Below, piece by piece: positions 18,081 through 27,446 of a stretch of DNA of 64,000 nt (position 1 is the stretch's first letter; each line of letters begins with the position of its first letter). This DNA comes from Cyclobacterium jeungdonense (GTDB lineage: Bacteria; Bacteroidota; Bacteroidia; Cytophagales; Cyclobacteriaceae). The notes beneath the pieces are model-generated. The model made no database searches and was not told where the DNA came from. It was given only the letters and a program-made list of their open reading frames with translations. Where the stretch lies: NCBI RefSeq assembly GCF_010994275.1, contig NZ_WMCD01000005.1:62001-126000 (forward strand), in the 5' to 3' direction. Made by a program: the position numbers and the translations under genes.

Positions 18081-19129
18081 TGGAAAAGAATCGCCTAACC
18101 CCTGCCCAAGACCTGCTGTTTATGCGTAGGGCCTTAGATCTGGCGTCCTTAGGCCAGGGGAAGGTCAGCCCCAACCCCTTGGTGGGCTGTGTGATTGTTC
18201 ATAACGGGTTGGTAATCGGAGAAGGCTACCACGAGCAGTATGGGCAGGCGCACGCCGAAGTCAACGCCATCGCCAGGGTAAATGACAAGGAACTTCTTCC
18301 TTTCTCCACCTTATATGTCACCCTCGAACCCTGCGCCCACCATGGAAAAACCCCGCCTTGTGCGGATCTAGTCGTTCGTCATCAACTCAAAAGGGTGGTT
18401 ATCGGTGCTGTAGACAGTAACCCGCTGGTTGGAGGAAAGGGAATCACTAAACTTGAGAAAGCAGGTATCAGGGTGGAAACGGGAATATTGGAAAAGGAAA
18501 TACGCTATCAAAACCGGCGCTTTTTTACCCAGATGGAGAAAGGAAGGCCTTTTATACTGCTAAAATGGGCGCAAACCAGGGATGGTTTTATTGCACGGAG
18601 CAATTACGATAGCAAATGGATTAGCAACCCCCTGAGCCGGCAGTTGGTCCATCGCTGGCGGGCGGAGGAAAGTTCGATTCTGGTGGGAACAAACACTGCC
18701 CATTACGACAATCCGCAGCTGACGGTCCGGGACTGGACCGGAAAAAATCCGTTACGACTGGTGATAGATAGGCAACTGAGGCTTTCTCCTTCCTTAAAGC
18801 TGTTTGATGATTCCCAGCCTACCCTTATTTATAACCAGAAACAGGATAAGATTACCGGACAAACCCAATGGGTCCGATTGGATCCGGGTTTTACATTAAA
18901 AAGTATACTCGAAGACTTACACCAACGAAACATCCAAAGCCTGATGGTAGAGGGAGGCGCTGCCCTGCTCCGTGACTTTATAGGCCAGGGGTTATGGGAT
19001 GAAGCCCGTGTGTTCACCGGGACGAGTCGATTCGGTTTGGGGATTCCGGCACCAATGCTTCCCGTGTACCCAACCGAACAAATCATGCTGGATCAGGACC
19101 TGCTGCAAACCTACACAAACCATGAGTGA
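18080..19129 (+). CDS. ribD: RibD bifunctional riboflavin deaminase/reductase
   Basis: Catalyses the second and third steps of riboflavin synthesis from GTP. 349 residues from ATG 18080. The N-terminal deaminase has the zinc site HAEVNAI (His58, Glu60) with PCAHHGKTPPC (Cys85, Cys94). The C-terminal NADPH reductase starts near residue 150 (RPFILLKWAQTRDGFIA) and includes NPLRLVIDRQ and SLMVEGGAALLRDFI. Start overlaps the DUF4382 stop, and its own stop overlaps the next start by eight bases, so it sits in a tight operon. No FMN riboswitch is seen. Confidence 0.95.
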   Translation: MEKNRLTPAQDLLFMRRALDLASLGQGKVSPNPLVGCVIVHNGLVIGEGYHEQYGQAHAEVNAIARVNDKELLPFSTLYVTLEPCAHHGKTPPCADLVVRHQLKRVVIGAVDSNPLVGGKGITKLEKAGIRVETGILEKEIRYQNRRFFTQMEKGRPFILLKWAQTRDGFIARSNYDSKWISNPLSRQLVHRWRAEESSILVGTNTAHYDNPQLTVRDWTGKNPLRLVIDRQLRLSPSLKLFDDSQPTLIYNQKQDKITGQTQWVRLDPGFTLKSILEDLHQRNIQSLMVEGGAALLRDFIGQGLWDEARVFTGTSRFGLGIPAPMLPVYPTEQIMLDQDLLQTYTNHE

Positions 19130-19604
19130 AGAACTGAGCTTACCGGCCAATAGCGGAAAGAAAGAAATGTATATGGCGCTGCTTCCCCAACTAGAGGCCC
19201 TATTGGCAGGCGAAACTGACCTGACCGCCAATCTGGCGAATATGGCTGCCGTTTTAAAAGAGGCATTTGGGTTTTTATGGGTAGGCTTCTACCTGGTCAG
19301 GGAAAATCAACTGGTATTGGGACCCTTTCAGGGACCAGTGGCCTGCACTCGAATAGGTTTTGGCAAAGGTGTCTGTGGAAAAGCCTGGGAAACCGGCCAA
19401 ACACTGCTCATTCCTGATGTTGAGGCCTTTCCAGGGCACATCGCCTGCAGCAGTGCCTCTCGCTCAGAAATAGTGGTGCCCCTTTTTTCCAACGGAAAGG
19501 TGGTAGCTGTACTGGATGTGGATTCCGAAAAATTGGCCCACTTTGATGCCACGGACCAGCTGTACCTGGAAAAAATGGTACAGCTAATTTCCTTTCCCGG
19601 ATAA
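19122..19604 (+). CDS. msrC: Free methionine-(R)-sulfoxide reductase (GAF-domain fRMsr)
   Basis: 160-residue stand-alone GAF domain from ATG 19122; an earlier in-frame start lies inside ribD and is not credible. The three catalytic cysteines of fRMsr are present: ACTRIGFGKGVCGKAWETG (two) and HIACSSASRSEIVVPL (one), plus FLWVGFYLV and VLDVDSEKLAHFD. It reduces free methionine-R-sulfoxide in the cytoplasm, part of oxidative damage repair. It overlaps ribD by eight bases and ends the operon. Confidence 0.93.
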   Translation: MSEELSLPANSGKKEMYMALLPQLEALLAGETDLTANLANMAAVLKEAFGFLWVGFYLVRENQLVLGPFQGPVACTRIGFGKGVCGKAWETGQTLLIPDVEAFPGHIACSSASRSEIVVPLFSNGKVVAVLDVDSEKLAHFDATDQLYLEKMVQLISFPG

Positions 19605-19623
19605 GCTGCCTTAATTTCACATT

Positions 19624-19741
19624 ATGAAATCGAGCATGACTAGAACGTCACTCAGTGCGATGATAATAAGCATGCGAGATTCTCCCGATTAAGGATCGGG
19701 ACAGGCTATGTGACCACCAAAATACAATTATAAACACATGA
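19624..19741 (+). repeat. Dispersed modular intergenic repeat, copy 1
   Basis: Occupies most of the 133-bp gap between the fRMsr gene and rdgB. It has a 59-bp core at 19624-19682 (begins ATGAAATCGAGCATGAC, ends AAGCATGCGAGATTC), a hairpin TCCCGAT-TAAGG-ATCGGGA at 19683-19701, then CGGGACAGGCTATGTGACCA and AATTATAAACACATGAAA, whose ATG is the rdgB start. A second copy of all but the hairpin lies at 34247-34383 in opposite orientation. Core identity between copies is about 52 of 60. Confidence 0.8.
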
Positions 19742-20337
19742 AAATTTGTTTTGCTACCAATAATCTGAAAAAGCTGGAAGAGGTAAAAGCTGCTTTGGGA
19801 GGTGAGTTTGAGATTGTATCCCTGGCAGATATCGGCTGCAAGGAGGAATTACCCGAGACGGGAGATACCCTACAGCATAATGCTTTCCAAAAAGCGCGGT
19901 TTGTGAAATCCCAATATGGTGTCGACTGCTTTGCCGACGATACCGGGCTGGAAGTGGACGCTCTGGACGGAGCCCCAGGGGTGTATTCCGGGAGGTTTGC
20001 CGGAGAACCACGAAGTGACGAAAGAAATCTGTCCCTCTTATTGGAAAAAATGGAAGGAAAGACAAACCGTAAAGCTTCATTCCGAACGGTCATCGCCCTA
20101 CTTGTGGGGAGCGATTCTCATTCCTTTGAGGGTAAAGTAGCCGGTGAAATTCTTCAGCGCCCCTCCGGCAAACAGGGTTTTGGGTACGATCCCGTATTCC
20201 GGCCCGAAGGCTATGAAAAAACCTTTGCAGAATTAGCCCTACAGGAAAAAAATGCCATCAGCCATCGGGGCCGGGCTGTCCGGAAATTAGCCGATTTCCT
20301 GAAAGCTCATCATGCCGGAAAAAATCAGCGAACGTAA
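19738..20337 (+). CDS. rdgB: RdgB/HAM1 non-canonical purine NTP pyrophosphatase
   Basis: 199-residue house-cleaning enzyme that hydrolyses ITP, dITP and XTP to monophosphates. Signature motifs: ICFATNNLKKLEEVKAAL (nucleotide and Mg binding), CFADDTGLEVDALDGAPGVYSGRFAG, GFGYDPVFRPEGYEKTFAEL and KNAISHRGRAVRKL. Full length. The start codon lies at the end of an intergenic repeat. Nineteen bases separate it from udk, likely the same transcript. Confidence 0.95.
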   Translation: MKICFATNNLKKLEEVKAALGGEFEIVSLADIGCKEELPETGDTLQHNAFQKARFVKSQYGVDCFADDTGLEVDALDGAPGVYSGRFAGEPRSDERNLSLLLEKMEGKTNRKASFRTVIALLVGSDSHSFEGKVAGEILQRPSGKQGFGYDPVFRPEGYEKTFAELALQEKNAISHRGRAVRKLADFLKAHHAGKNQRT

Positions 20338-20356
20338 TTGACAATCATTTTCATTC

Positions 20357-20983
20357 ATGAATAACCCCTACATTATCGGCATTACGGGAGGAAGCGCCTC
20401 TGGAAAAACCCATTTTTTGGATCGATTGCTACACGCCTTTGAACCGGGACAGGTCTGCCTTATCTCCCAGGACAACTACTACAAGCCCCGCAACCTGCAG
20501 CCTCTGGATGAGCGAGGCATTACGAATTTTGACACCCCACATTCCATTGATTTTGAGCAATACGCAAGCGACATCCGAGCCATTCAGCAGGGGAAAAGAG
20601 TGCAGCGGCAGGAATATACGTTTAACAATCCCAACAAGAAACCCCGCATGCTCACCTTTGAGCCAGCGCCGGTGGTGGTGGTGGAAGGAATATTCGTGTT
20701 GTATTATCCGGAACTCGCCGCCCTACTGGACCTCAAAGTATACATTGATGCCAAGGACCATATCAAATTAAAAAGGAGGATCGTGCGGGATAAGGTAGAG
20801 CGAGGATATGACCTGGACGACGTGCTTTACCGGTACGAACAGCACGTGATGCCTACCTATGAAAAATACATTGCCCCATTCAAGCAGGATGCGGACCTGA
20901 TTGTCCCCAACAACTATGGATTCGAAAAAGCGCTGGAGGTAATCCGAACGTTTCTACATGTAAAAATAGAAGGGACCCCATAA
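20357..20983 (+). CDS. udk: Uridine kinase
   Basis: 208-residue P-loop kinase of pyrimidine salvage, phosphorylating uridine and cytidine. Walker A GITGGSASGKT near the start, then SQDNYYKP, FDTPHSIDF, VVVVEGIFVLYYPELA (Walker B-like) and IKLKRRIVRDKVERGYD (Arg-rich lid). The normal length for the family is about 205-215. Downstream of rdgB, 19-base gap. Confidence 0.94.
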   Translation: MNNPYIIGITGGSASGKTHFLDRLLHAFEPGQVCLISQDNYYKPRNLQPLDERGITNFDTPHSIDFEQYASDIRAIQQGKRVQRQEYTFNNPNKKPRMLTFEPAPVVVVEGIFVLYYPELAALLDLKVYIDAKDHIKLKRRIVRDKVERGYDLDDVLYRYEQHVMPTYEKYIAPFKQDADLIVPNNYGFEKALEVIRTFLHVKIEGTP

Positions 20984-21112
20984 CTACCACTTGGATGTAC
21001 TACTGCTGGTCGGCTACAAGCCATCGAACTCCAATTAGCTAACCACTTGAAATACAAGTGCTTTGTAAGTTAAAATAATCATCAGAATAACTGGTATCTA
21101 AAAAAATATTTC

Positions 21113-21120
21113 TATATTTG
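21113..21120 (+). promoter_or_regulatory. Bacteroidota -7 promoter box upstream of the 125-residue protein gene
   Basis: TATATTTG, a perfect TAnnTTTG, is followed by CGGCCC and the ATG at 21127. The resulting transcript would have almost no leader, a pattern seen for many Bacteroidota genes. Confidence 0.55.
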
Positions 21121-21126
21121 CGGCCC

Positions 21127-21504
21127 ATGGAAAATAACAGGACAAATAGCGGAATCCTACGCGAAAGGCTCACCCTCATGCTGGTGTTGCTTTTTTGTAC
21201 CTTTATTTCTGTCTCCGAATTCACCGTACGGATGGATGCGGACAGCAGCCAATTTGATCTTCAGTTTGATGTGAGTGGAGACAACTCGGAGGGGGATTCG
21301 GGCGAAGAGGAAACATTTATCCATACAGCAATTGATGCCGTAGTTCCGTTTGCATTGGTAGTGGTAGATCATGCCTATCACCTCATTTATGAGGTTTCAG
21401 GTATAGGAAATCCGAGCTTAGCCTTCGATGCAGGCATTGGGCCTTCTTTCAATCAGCTGTTTGAAATACTTTTTGAGCAAATAATATCCGTGAACGCTCC
21501 CTGA
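21127..21504 (+). CDS. Hypothetical 125-residue protein with one N-terminal membrane segment
   Basis: Not recognised. ATG 21127 follows a -7 promoter box closely. A hydrophobic segment at about 15-30 (LTLMLVLLFCTFISVSEF) is a signal anchor or signal peptide. A central acidic stretch (SGDNSEGDSGEEE) is followed by a mildly hydrophobic segment (AIDAVVPFALVVVDHAYHLIYEV). Probably membrane or periplasmic. It lies between udk and secDF, 98 bases before secDF, and could be part of that unit. Confidence 0.6.
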   Translation: MENNRTNSGILRERLTLMLVLLFCTFISVSEFTVRMDADSSQFDLQFDVSGDNSEGDSGEEETFIHTAIDAVVPFALVVVDHAYHLIYEVSGIGNPSLAFDAGIGPSFNQLFEILFEQIISVNAP

Positions 21505-21602
21505 AAGCAGGCTTATATAACTTCTTTCATTTTCGCCTGCGAACAAATCCTTTCGACTGCAGGAATATAGTCAACAAAAAATCACTTTATTAATCTAGAA
21601 TC

Positions 21603-24581
21603 ATGAAAAACAAAGGCATTATCGTTTTTTTAACGGTGGTCATTACCGGGTTGTGTTTGTACTACCTATCCTTCACACTGGTATCCAATAGTGTGCAGGA
21701 AAAAGCTACCACCTACGCTACGGATGAGTCAGGTAACATTGACTTTGACAAAAGGCAGACTTACCTGGATTCCGTTTGGCGGGAGCCAGTATATAATTTC
21801 CTGGGTATTCCCTTTACTTACCAGGAGGTAAAAAACACCGAATTGGGATTGGGATTGGATTTACAGGGAGGCATGCATGTGACCCTGGAGGTTTCCCCCA
21901 TAGAAATCGTCAAAGGCCTGGCAGGAGGAAGTGAGGACCCGGAATTTAACGAAGCAGTAGCCGTTGCCAGTGAACGAGCTAAAACGGCAAACGAAAGTTT
22001 CGTGAACCTCTTTTACACTGCCTGGCAAGAAGAGGCGGGCGACCGGCAGCTAAATACGATCTTTGCTACTGCTGCCAACCGCGGAAGAATTTCTCTGGAA
22101 TCTTCAGATACGGAAATTTTAAACATCATTGATGCAGAAATAGAAAATGCCATTGATCGGTCTTTTAACATTTTAAGAACCCGAATCGACCGGTTTGGCA
22201 CCTCGCAACCTAATATCCAACGAATTCAGAACACAGGTAGAATTCAAATAGAACTTCCCGGTGTAGACAATGCAGAAAGGGTACGTAACCTTCTGCAGGG
22301 AGTAGCGAAATTGCAATTTTGGGAAGTAGCCGAATTTGATGAATACGGAGATGCCCTACAGCAGGTCAACGCCTTTTTGGTGGAGGAAGCCCAAAGCGAA
22401 CAGCCACAGGCAACTGCAGAAGAAAACGATGCCCTGGCGGACACAACGGACCTGGAAAGTGATTTGGCCAGGCAATTGGCTGAAGAGAGTTCGGATGCGG
22501 ATTCCTTAGGCATGGAGGTTTCTCCATTATTTTCGTTATTAAAGGCCAATTATGGGTTAGTTTATGAATTGAGGGACACCATTACCATAAACCGAATTCT
22601 TAATAGGGAGGATGTTCAATCCCTGCTTCCCCGGGACATTCGCTTTATGTGGTCAGTAAAACCCCAAGCTCAGGACGACATGGAATTACTGGAATTGCAC
22701 GCCATCAAAGCTCCCCGTGGTACAGACCAGGCACCTTTGGAAGGAGACGTCATTACCGATGCCCGGCAGTCGCTTGATCAAACTTCCAGACCGGCGGTAA
22801 GCATGCAGATGAATGCTGAAGGGGCCAGGAACTGGAGACGCCTTACTGCTGCAAACATTGGCAATAGAATCGCTGTGGTTTTAGATAACTATGTTTACAC
22901 CGCACCCACCGTTCAGGGGGAAATCCCTTCCGGGCAATCCGAAATTACCGGTAATTTCACCATGGAGGAGGCCAAGGATTTGGCCAATATTCTTAAGTCA
23001 GGAACCTTGCCAGCTCCTACCAACATTGTAGAAGAGGCCATCGTGGGTCCTACGTTGGGAATTGAAGCCCGAAATCAGGGTATCAACTCCATGATTGCCG
23101 GTTTAGTGCTGGTGGTTTTATTTATGGTATCCTATTATTCCAAGGGGGGATTTGTGGCCATCGCCGCCCTGCTTTTCAATATCTTCTTTATTCTTGGAAT
23201 TTTGGCCCAATTGGGAGCCGCTCTTACCCTTCCGGGTATTGCCGGTATCGTACTGACAATCGGTATGTCCATTGATGCCAACGTCCTTATCTTTGAACGT
23301 ATTAAAGAAGAATTGAGAAATGGAGCAGGTATTTTACAAGCAATCAGCAGTGGGTATGACAAAGCATTTAGTGCTATTCTAGACTCAAACGTCACGACCT
23401 TTCTGACAGGAGCCATTTTGTATGCGCTAGGTCAGGGTCCGGTTAAGGGCTTCGCCATCGTGCTGATGATTGGTATTGCTTCTTCGTTTTTCTCAGCCGT
23501 GTTTATTACCCGGGTAATCGTATACTGGATGAGCAAAAAAGGGGACAAAAGTTCCATCTCTTTTGCGACATCCTTTACAAGAAACTTGCTATCCGATCTT
23601 TCCATAGATTTTCTAGGCAAAAGAAAAATTGCCTACCTGATTTCGACTTCTATCATCGTCATAGGAATGATATTGGCACTCACCACCGGCTTGAAATTCG
23701 GAGTGGATTTTACAGGCGGAAGGTATTACATCGTGGAATTTAATGAAGCAGTTCCTGCTTCGGAGTTAAAAGTCGGATTGGATGGTGAATTTGGCGGATC
23801 CGTAGAGGTAAAAACGTACGGAGCTAATAATGTATTGAAAGTAACCACCTCTTATCTGGTAAACGAAGATAATGAGGAAGCAAACCGAGAGGTGGAATCA
23901 AAAATAAGGGAAGGTATTGGCGAAGTCACCGGTTTCAATTACATAGAAGATGCCACTCAAATGACAGAGGGTACTTTTGCGATCACCGGATCCAATAAGG
24001 TAGGAGCCACCGTAGCCGATGACATCAAAAATTCTTCCCTGGAAGCCATGTTTTTCTCCCTGGTAGCCATTTTCCTCTACATCTTGTTGCGATTCCGAAA
24101 ATGGCAGTTTTCATTGGCGTCTATAATTGCATTGATACATGATGCTTTCTTCGTCATTGCTGCATTTGCCATCGCCAGTGCCTTTGGTGCTACTTTTGAA
24201 ATTGACCAGGTATTCATAGCCGCGATGCTTACAGTAATCGGTTATTCCATTAACGATACCGTGATTGTGTTTGACCGGATTCGAGAAAATATCTCCAACC
24301 GGGGTACCGGAAAATTGGTTCAGATGTTCAACGATGCCATTAATCAGACCATGGCTCGAACTCTGATTACCTCTGCCACGACGCTGATCGTGGTGCTTGT
24401 CTTACTCGTTTTTGGGGGAGAAGTATTAAGAGGCTTTTCTTTTGCTTTATTGATAGGTGTACTGGTTGGTACTTATTCGTCCATATACATTGCCACCCCA
24501 GTAGTGGTGGATTTGATGAAGCGGGAGTTGGCCAATGAAGCTACGCCAACCACAAAAAAAGTAACAGAAGTAAAAAGTTAA
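21603..24581 (+). CDS. secDF: SecDF fused protein-export accessory subunit
   Basis: 992-residue fusion of SecD and SecF, the form usual in Bacteroidota. It uses proton flow to help SecYEG complete export. SecD half: first helix at 5-25, GLGLDLQGGMHVTLEV, the large periplasmic P1 domain with an acidic low-complexity insert near 265-305, then helices from about 490 with ANVLIFERIKEEL. SecF half starts near residue 665 (FLGKRKIAYLISTSIIVIGM), with GLKFGVDFTGG and VIGYSINDTVIVFDRIREN. Followed by a strong intrinsic terminator. Confidence 0.97.
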   Translation: MKNKGIIVFLTVVITGLCLYYLSFTLVSNSVQEKATTYATDESGNIDFDKRQTYLDSVWREPVYNFLGIPFTYQEVKNTELGLGLDLQGGMHVTLEVSPIEIVKGLAGGSEDPEFNEAVAVASERAKTANESFVNLFYTAWQEEAGDRQLNTIFATAANRGRISLESSDTEILNIIDAEIENAIDRSFNILRTRIDRFGTSQPNIQRIQNTGRIQIELPGVDNAERVRNLLQGVAKLQFWEVAEFDEYGDALQQVNAFLVEEAQSEQPQATAEENDALADTTDLESDLARQLAEESSDADSLGMEVSPLFSLLKANYGLVYELRDTITINRILNREDVQSLLPRDIRFMWSVKPQAQDDMELLELHAIKAPRGTDQAPLEGDVITDARQSLDQTSRPAVSMQMNAEGARNWRRLTAANIGNRIAVVLDNYVYTAPTVQGEIPSGQSEITGNFTMEEAKDLANILKSGTLPAPTNIVEEAIVGPTLGIEARNQGINSMIAGLVLVVLFMVSYYSKGGFVAIAALLFNIFFILGILAQLGAALTLPGIAGIVLTIGMSIDANVLIFERIKEELRNGAGILQAISSGYDKAFSAILDSNVTTFLTGAILYALGQGPVKGFAIVLMIGIASSFFSAVFITRVIVYWMSKKGDKSSISFATSFTRNLLSDLSIDFLGKRKIAYLISTSIIVIGMILALTTGLKFGVDFTGGRYYIVEFNEAVPASELKVGLDGEFGGSVEVKTYGANNVLKVTTSYLVNEDNEEANREVESKIREGIGEVTGFNYIEDATQMTEGTFAITGSNKVGATVADDIKNSSLEAMFFSLVAIFLYILLRFRKWQFSLASIIALIHDAFFVIAAFAIASAFGATFEIDQVFIAAMLTVIGYSINDTVIVFDRIRENISNRGTGKLVQMFNDAINQTMARTLITSATTLIVVLVLLVFGGEVLRGFSFALLIGVLVGTYSSIYIATPVVVDLMKRELANEATPTTKKVTEVKS

Positions 24582-24626
24582 TTTCGATTTCCCGATTCTC
24601 ATCACTTGAGAAAAAAGGTGTATAAG

Positions 24627-24658
24627 AAAAGCCGGTTCCTTCAGGACCGGCTTTTTTT
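24627..24658 (+). terminator. Intrinsic terminator after secDF
   Basis: AAGCCGGTTCC pairs with GGACCGGCTT (one bulged T) around a TCA loop, followed by seven Ts. Forty-six bases after the secDF stop. Confidence 0.9.
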
Positions 24659-24743
24659 GGTATAAAATGCAAAATTTATACCCCAAACAGGGTATTGATC
24701 AAGATTCGTGGTTTAAATAACTTGCAGTCAAAAATTTGCCCTT

Positions 24744-25418
24744 ATGCCGGTCTCTTTTTATTCCATAGCCTTAGTTCTTGGGATCGTACTTTCTGCAGTG
24801 TACCTGCTTTTCGGAGATGAACTGAAAGAATATAAGAAAATCAATTCCCTGGTTTTACTGATTCTCATGAGTGAACTACTATCGGAGTCTATTTGGACGC
24901 TAAACAGCGCGAGTGGAAAGGATTCCTTTCTGCTATATAATATACTTTACGTCTACCTGAGACCAACGGTCATGCTCCTCCTCTTCAGTCATTTGCAATA
25001 TTCATGTCACCTTCAAAGGAAAGTTTTACCTACTATGGGCGTATTTCTATTGCTTGGAATTCTGAATAGTTTATTTTTTCAATCCATCTTGGCAGACATC
25101 CAATCCTACAGTTTCCTGATTGGCCATGGAATGGTGTTGTTTTATTGCATTATTTTTTTTAAAGATATCCTTCATCAAAATAGGTACCGCGACGTAAACC
25201 TACTTTCCTTGCCTTATTTTTGGATGGCCTCCCTAATTCTATTTTCTTTTGGAGAAAGTTATATTTTTTTTATTTTAACCTATTATTTGCCCTCTCTGGG
25301 AAATTACAGCATGGGCCATATATTTCACTGGGTACAGTCCTTTGGGGGCATTATGTACCTTACCTTAGGCTTGTCTTTTTATGCTCCGTTGATTTTTAAG
25401 AGACGCTACAGTTATTAA
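24744..25418 (+). CDS. Hypothetical seven-helix membrane protein
   Basis: 224 residues with about seven predicted membrane segments (5-24, 38-58, 66-90, 98-118, 124-146, 158-185, 196-218) and little soluble sequence. The arrangement recalls the membrane sensor half of Bacteroidota histidine kinases or AraC-type regulators, but no cytoplasmic output domain is attached. No motif allows a functional name. It stands alone between secDF and metK on the same strand. Confidence 0.6.
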   Translation: MPVSFYSIALVLGIVLSAVYLLFGDELKEYKKINSLVLLILMSELLSESIWTLNSASGKDSFLLYNILYVYLRPTVMLLLFSHLQYSCHLQRKVLPTMGVFLLLGILNSLFFQSILADIQSYSFLIGHGMVLFYCIIFFKDILHQNRYRDVNLLSLPYFWMASLILFSFGESYIFFILTYYLPSLGNYSMGHIFHWVQSFGGIMYLTLGLSFYAPLIFKRRYSY

Positions 25419-25498
25419 GACAAGGATTGGTGAAAATATAGCTTTTTAATTTTAGCTGTAAGATGTAAATTTACCCACTCATTTTAAAAACGCTTTGT

Positions 25499-26752
25499 AT
25501 GTCCTACTTATTTACTTCGGAGTCGGTTTCCGAAGGACACCCGGATAAAATATCCGATCAGATATCCGATGCCATCATTGATCATTTTTTGGCTTTTGAT
25601 CCCAACTCCAAAGTAGCCTGCGAAACACTGGTAACTACCGGTCAGGTTGTCCTTGCAGGAGAAGTCAAATCTGACACCTACCTGGATGTTCAGAAAATCG
25701 CCAGGGATGTGATCAATAGGATTGGTTATACCAAAAGTGAATACATGTTTGATGGCAATTCCTGTGGGGTGTTATCCGCCATACACGAGCAATCTCCTGA
25801 TATCAATCAGGGCGTGGACCGAAGCGATCCTGAAGAGCAAGGGGCCGGTGATCAGGGAATGATGTTTGGTTACGCCTCCAATGAAACTGATAATTATATT
25901 CCACTGGGTTTGGACCTCTCCCACCGATTATTAAGGGAATTAGCAAAACTTCGCCGGGAGAATAACCAGATCCAATATCTGAGGCCCGATTCCAAAGCGC
26001 AGGTGACCATTCAATACAGCGACGATCATATTCCTGAAAAAATCAATACCATCGTGGTGTCTACCCAGCATGATGATTTTTCAGAAGAGGCCGACATGCT
26101 GAAAAAAATCAAAAAGGACATCATTGAAATTCTTATCCCCAGGGTAAAGGCCCAGTTGCCCGCTTCGATTCAGAAGTTATTTACCGATGATATTATTTAT
26201 CACATTAATCCGACGGGCAAATTTGTCATTGGGGGTCCCCATGGAGATACGGGGCTTACCGGAAGAAAAATTATTGTCGACACCTACGGAGGCAAAGGAG
26301 CTCATGGCGGAGGAGCCTTTTCTGGCAAGGATCCGTCCAAAGTAGATCGGTCTGCAGCCTATGCGACCCGCCATATCGCCAAAAACCTAGTGGCAGCCGG
26401 GGTAGCCGATGAAGTACTGGTACAGGTATCCTACGCCATAGGAGTGGCCAAACCCATGGGTATCTTTGTCAATACCTACGGCAACTCCAACGTGAAACTA
26501 TCGGATGGTGAGATCGCAAAAAAAGTGGAAAAACTATTTGACATGCGGCCTTTCGCCATCGAAAACCGCCTCAAACTTCGCAATCCCATCTACGAAGAAA
26601 CCGCTGCCTACGGCCATATGGGAAGGGAAAATGAAATCGTTTCCAAAACCTTCGTCTCTCCGGGTAGAGCCTCCATTACCTTGGATGTGGAATTATTTAC
26701 CTGGGAAAAATTGGATCAGGTAGCCGCGATTAAAATGGAATTTGGTTTGTAA
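25499..26752 (+). CDS. metK: S-adenosylmethionine synthetase
   Basis: 417 residues; makes SAM from methionine and ATP. Signature segments: [20 protein letters not shown] (start), [12 protein letters not shown] (methionine site), [21 protein letters not shown] and [19 protein letters not shown] (P-loop). Full length. The upstream 80 bases hold no recognisable SAM riboswitch. An intrinsic terminator follows. Confidence 0.97.
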   Translation: MSYLFTSESVSEGHPDKISDQISDAIIDHFLAFDPNSKVACETLVTTGQVVLAGEVKSDTYLDVQKIARDVINRIGYTKSEYMFDGNSCGVLSAIHEQSPDINQGVDRSDPEEQGAGDQGMMFGYASNETDNYIPLGLDLSHRLLRELAKLRRENNQIQYLRPDSKAQVTIQYSDDHIPEKINTIVVSTQHDDFSEEADMLKKIKKDIIEILIPRVKAQLPASIQKLFTDDIIYHINPTGKFVIGGPHGDTGLTGRKIIVDTYGGKGAHGGGAFSGKDPSKVDRSAAYATRHIAKNLVAAGVADEVLVQVSYAIGVAKPMGIFVNTYGNSNVKLSDGEIAKKVEKLFDMRPFAIENRLKLRNPIYEETAAYGHMGRENEIVSKTFVSPGRASITLDVELFTWEKLDQVAAIKMEFGL

Positions 26753-26776
26753 TTACTGAATTTCTTACCCCATCTG

Positions 26777-26803
26777 AAAGCTGCCTCATCGGCGGCTTTT
26801 TTT
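26777..26803 (+). terminator. Intrinsic terminator after metK
   Basis: AAAGCTGCC pairs with GGCGGCTTT (one G-U pair) around TCATC, followed by a run of seven Ts. Confidence 0.88.
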
Positions 26804-26855
26804 ATTGCTCCAATTCCGGTAAATTGTACCCAGCCTGCATTACGTAATCCACAAA

Positions 26856-27434
26856 ATGAAACCGATGGACCATTTGAAAAACTACCTGGATAGCAGTCTC
26901 AACCTATTCCGGTTTTACAAAAGCCTGGGAGAAAAAGCCCTGGAGCAGGTTGCAGATGAAAACCTTTTCTGGCAACACAATGCCGACAGCAATAGCATGG
27001 CGACAATTGTCAAGCACATGGCAGGAAACATGCACTCCCGCTGGACGGATTTTTTAGAATCGGATGGAGAAAAGCCCTGGCGAAATCGTGATGGGGAGTT
27101 TGAAAATGATATCCGCAGCCGGGAAGAAATGATGCAGGTGTGGGAGGAAGGATGGAAGGTATTGTTCGCGGCTATAGAACCCCTTGCTCCAAGCGATTTT
27201 GAAAAAACCGTTTACATACAAAACAAGGCCCACACAGTAATGGATGCCATCAACCGACAGCTAACCCATTATGCTTCGCATGTAGGACAGCTGATATATT
27301 TAGGCAAAATGCTTCATTCCGATGCTTGGCAAAGCCTGAGTGTTCCCAAAGGACAATCAAAAACATTCAGTCAGAATGCCTTCAGGCAAGCAGGAAACGA
27401 TTCCCTCTCTCCAAAGGAATTTCCTAAAAAATGA
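26856..27434 (+). CDS. DinB/DUF1572 family metal-binding four-helix protein
   Basis: 192 residues. The DinB-like four-helix bundle is indicated by SNSMATIVKHMAGNMHSRWTDFL and QLTHYASHVGQLIYLGKML, which supply the His ligands of the typical divalent metal site. DUF1572 proteins of this sort resemble bacillithiol or mycothiol transferases, but the substrate is not known. A Ser/Lys-rich tail (PKGQSKTFSQNAF) is usual for the family. The EcsC gene follows after 12 bases, so the two are likely one transcript. Confidence 0.83.
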   Translation: MKPMDHLKNYLDSSLNLFRFYKSLGEKALEQVADENLFWQHNADSNSMATIVKHMAGNMHSRWTDFLESDGEKPWRNRDGEFENDIRSREEMMQVWEEGWKVLFAAIEPLAPSDFEKTVYIQNKAHTVMDAINRQLTHYASHVGQLIYLGKMLHSDAWQSLSVPKGQSKTFSQNAFRQAGNDSLSPKEFPKK

Positions 27435-27446
27435 TGAATATAAAAC

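Noticed and set aside
25419..25498. SAM riboswitch before metK
   Set aside because: The 80-base leader shows no SAM aptamer pairing or conserved core; only AT-rich sequence is present.
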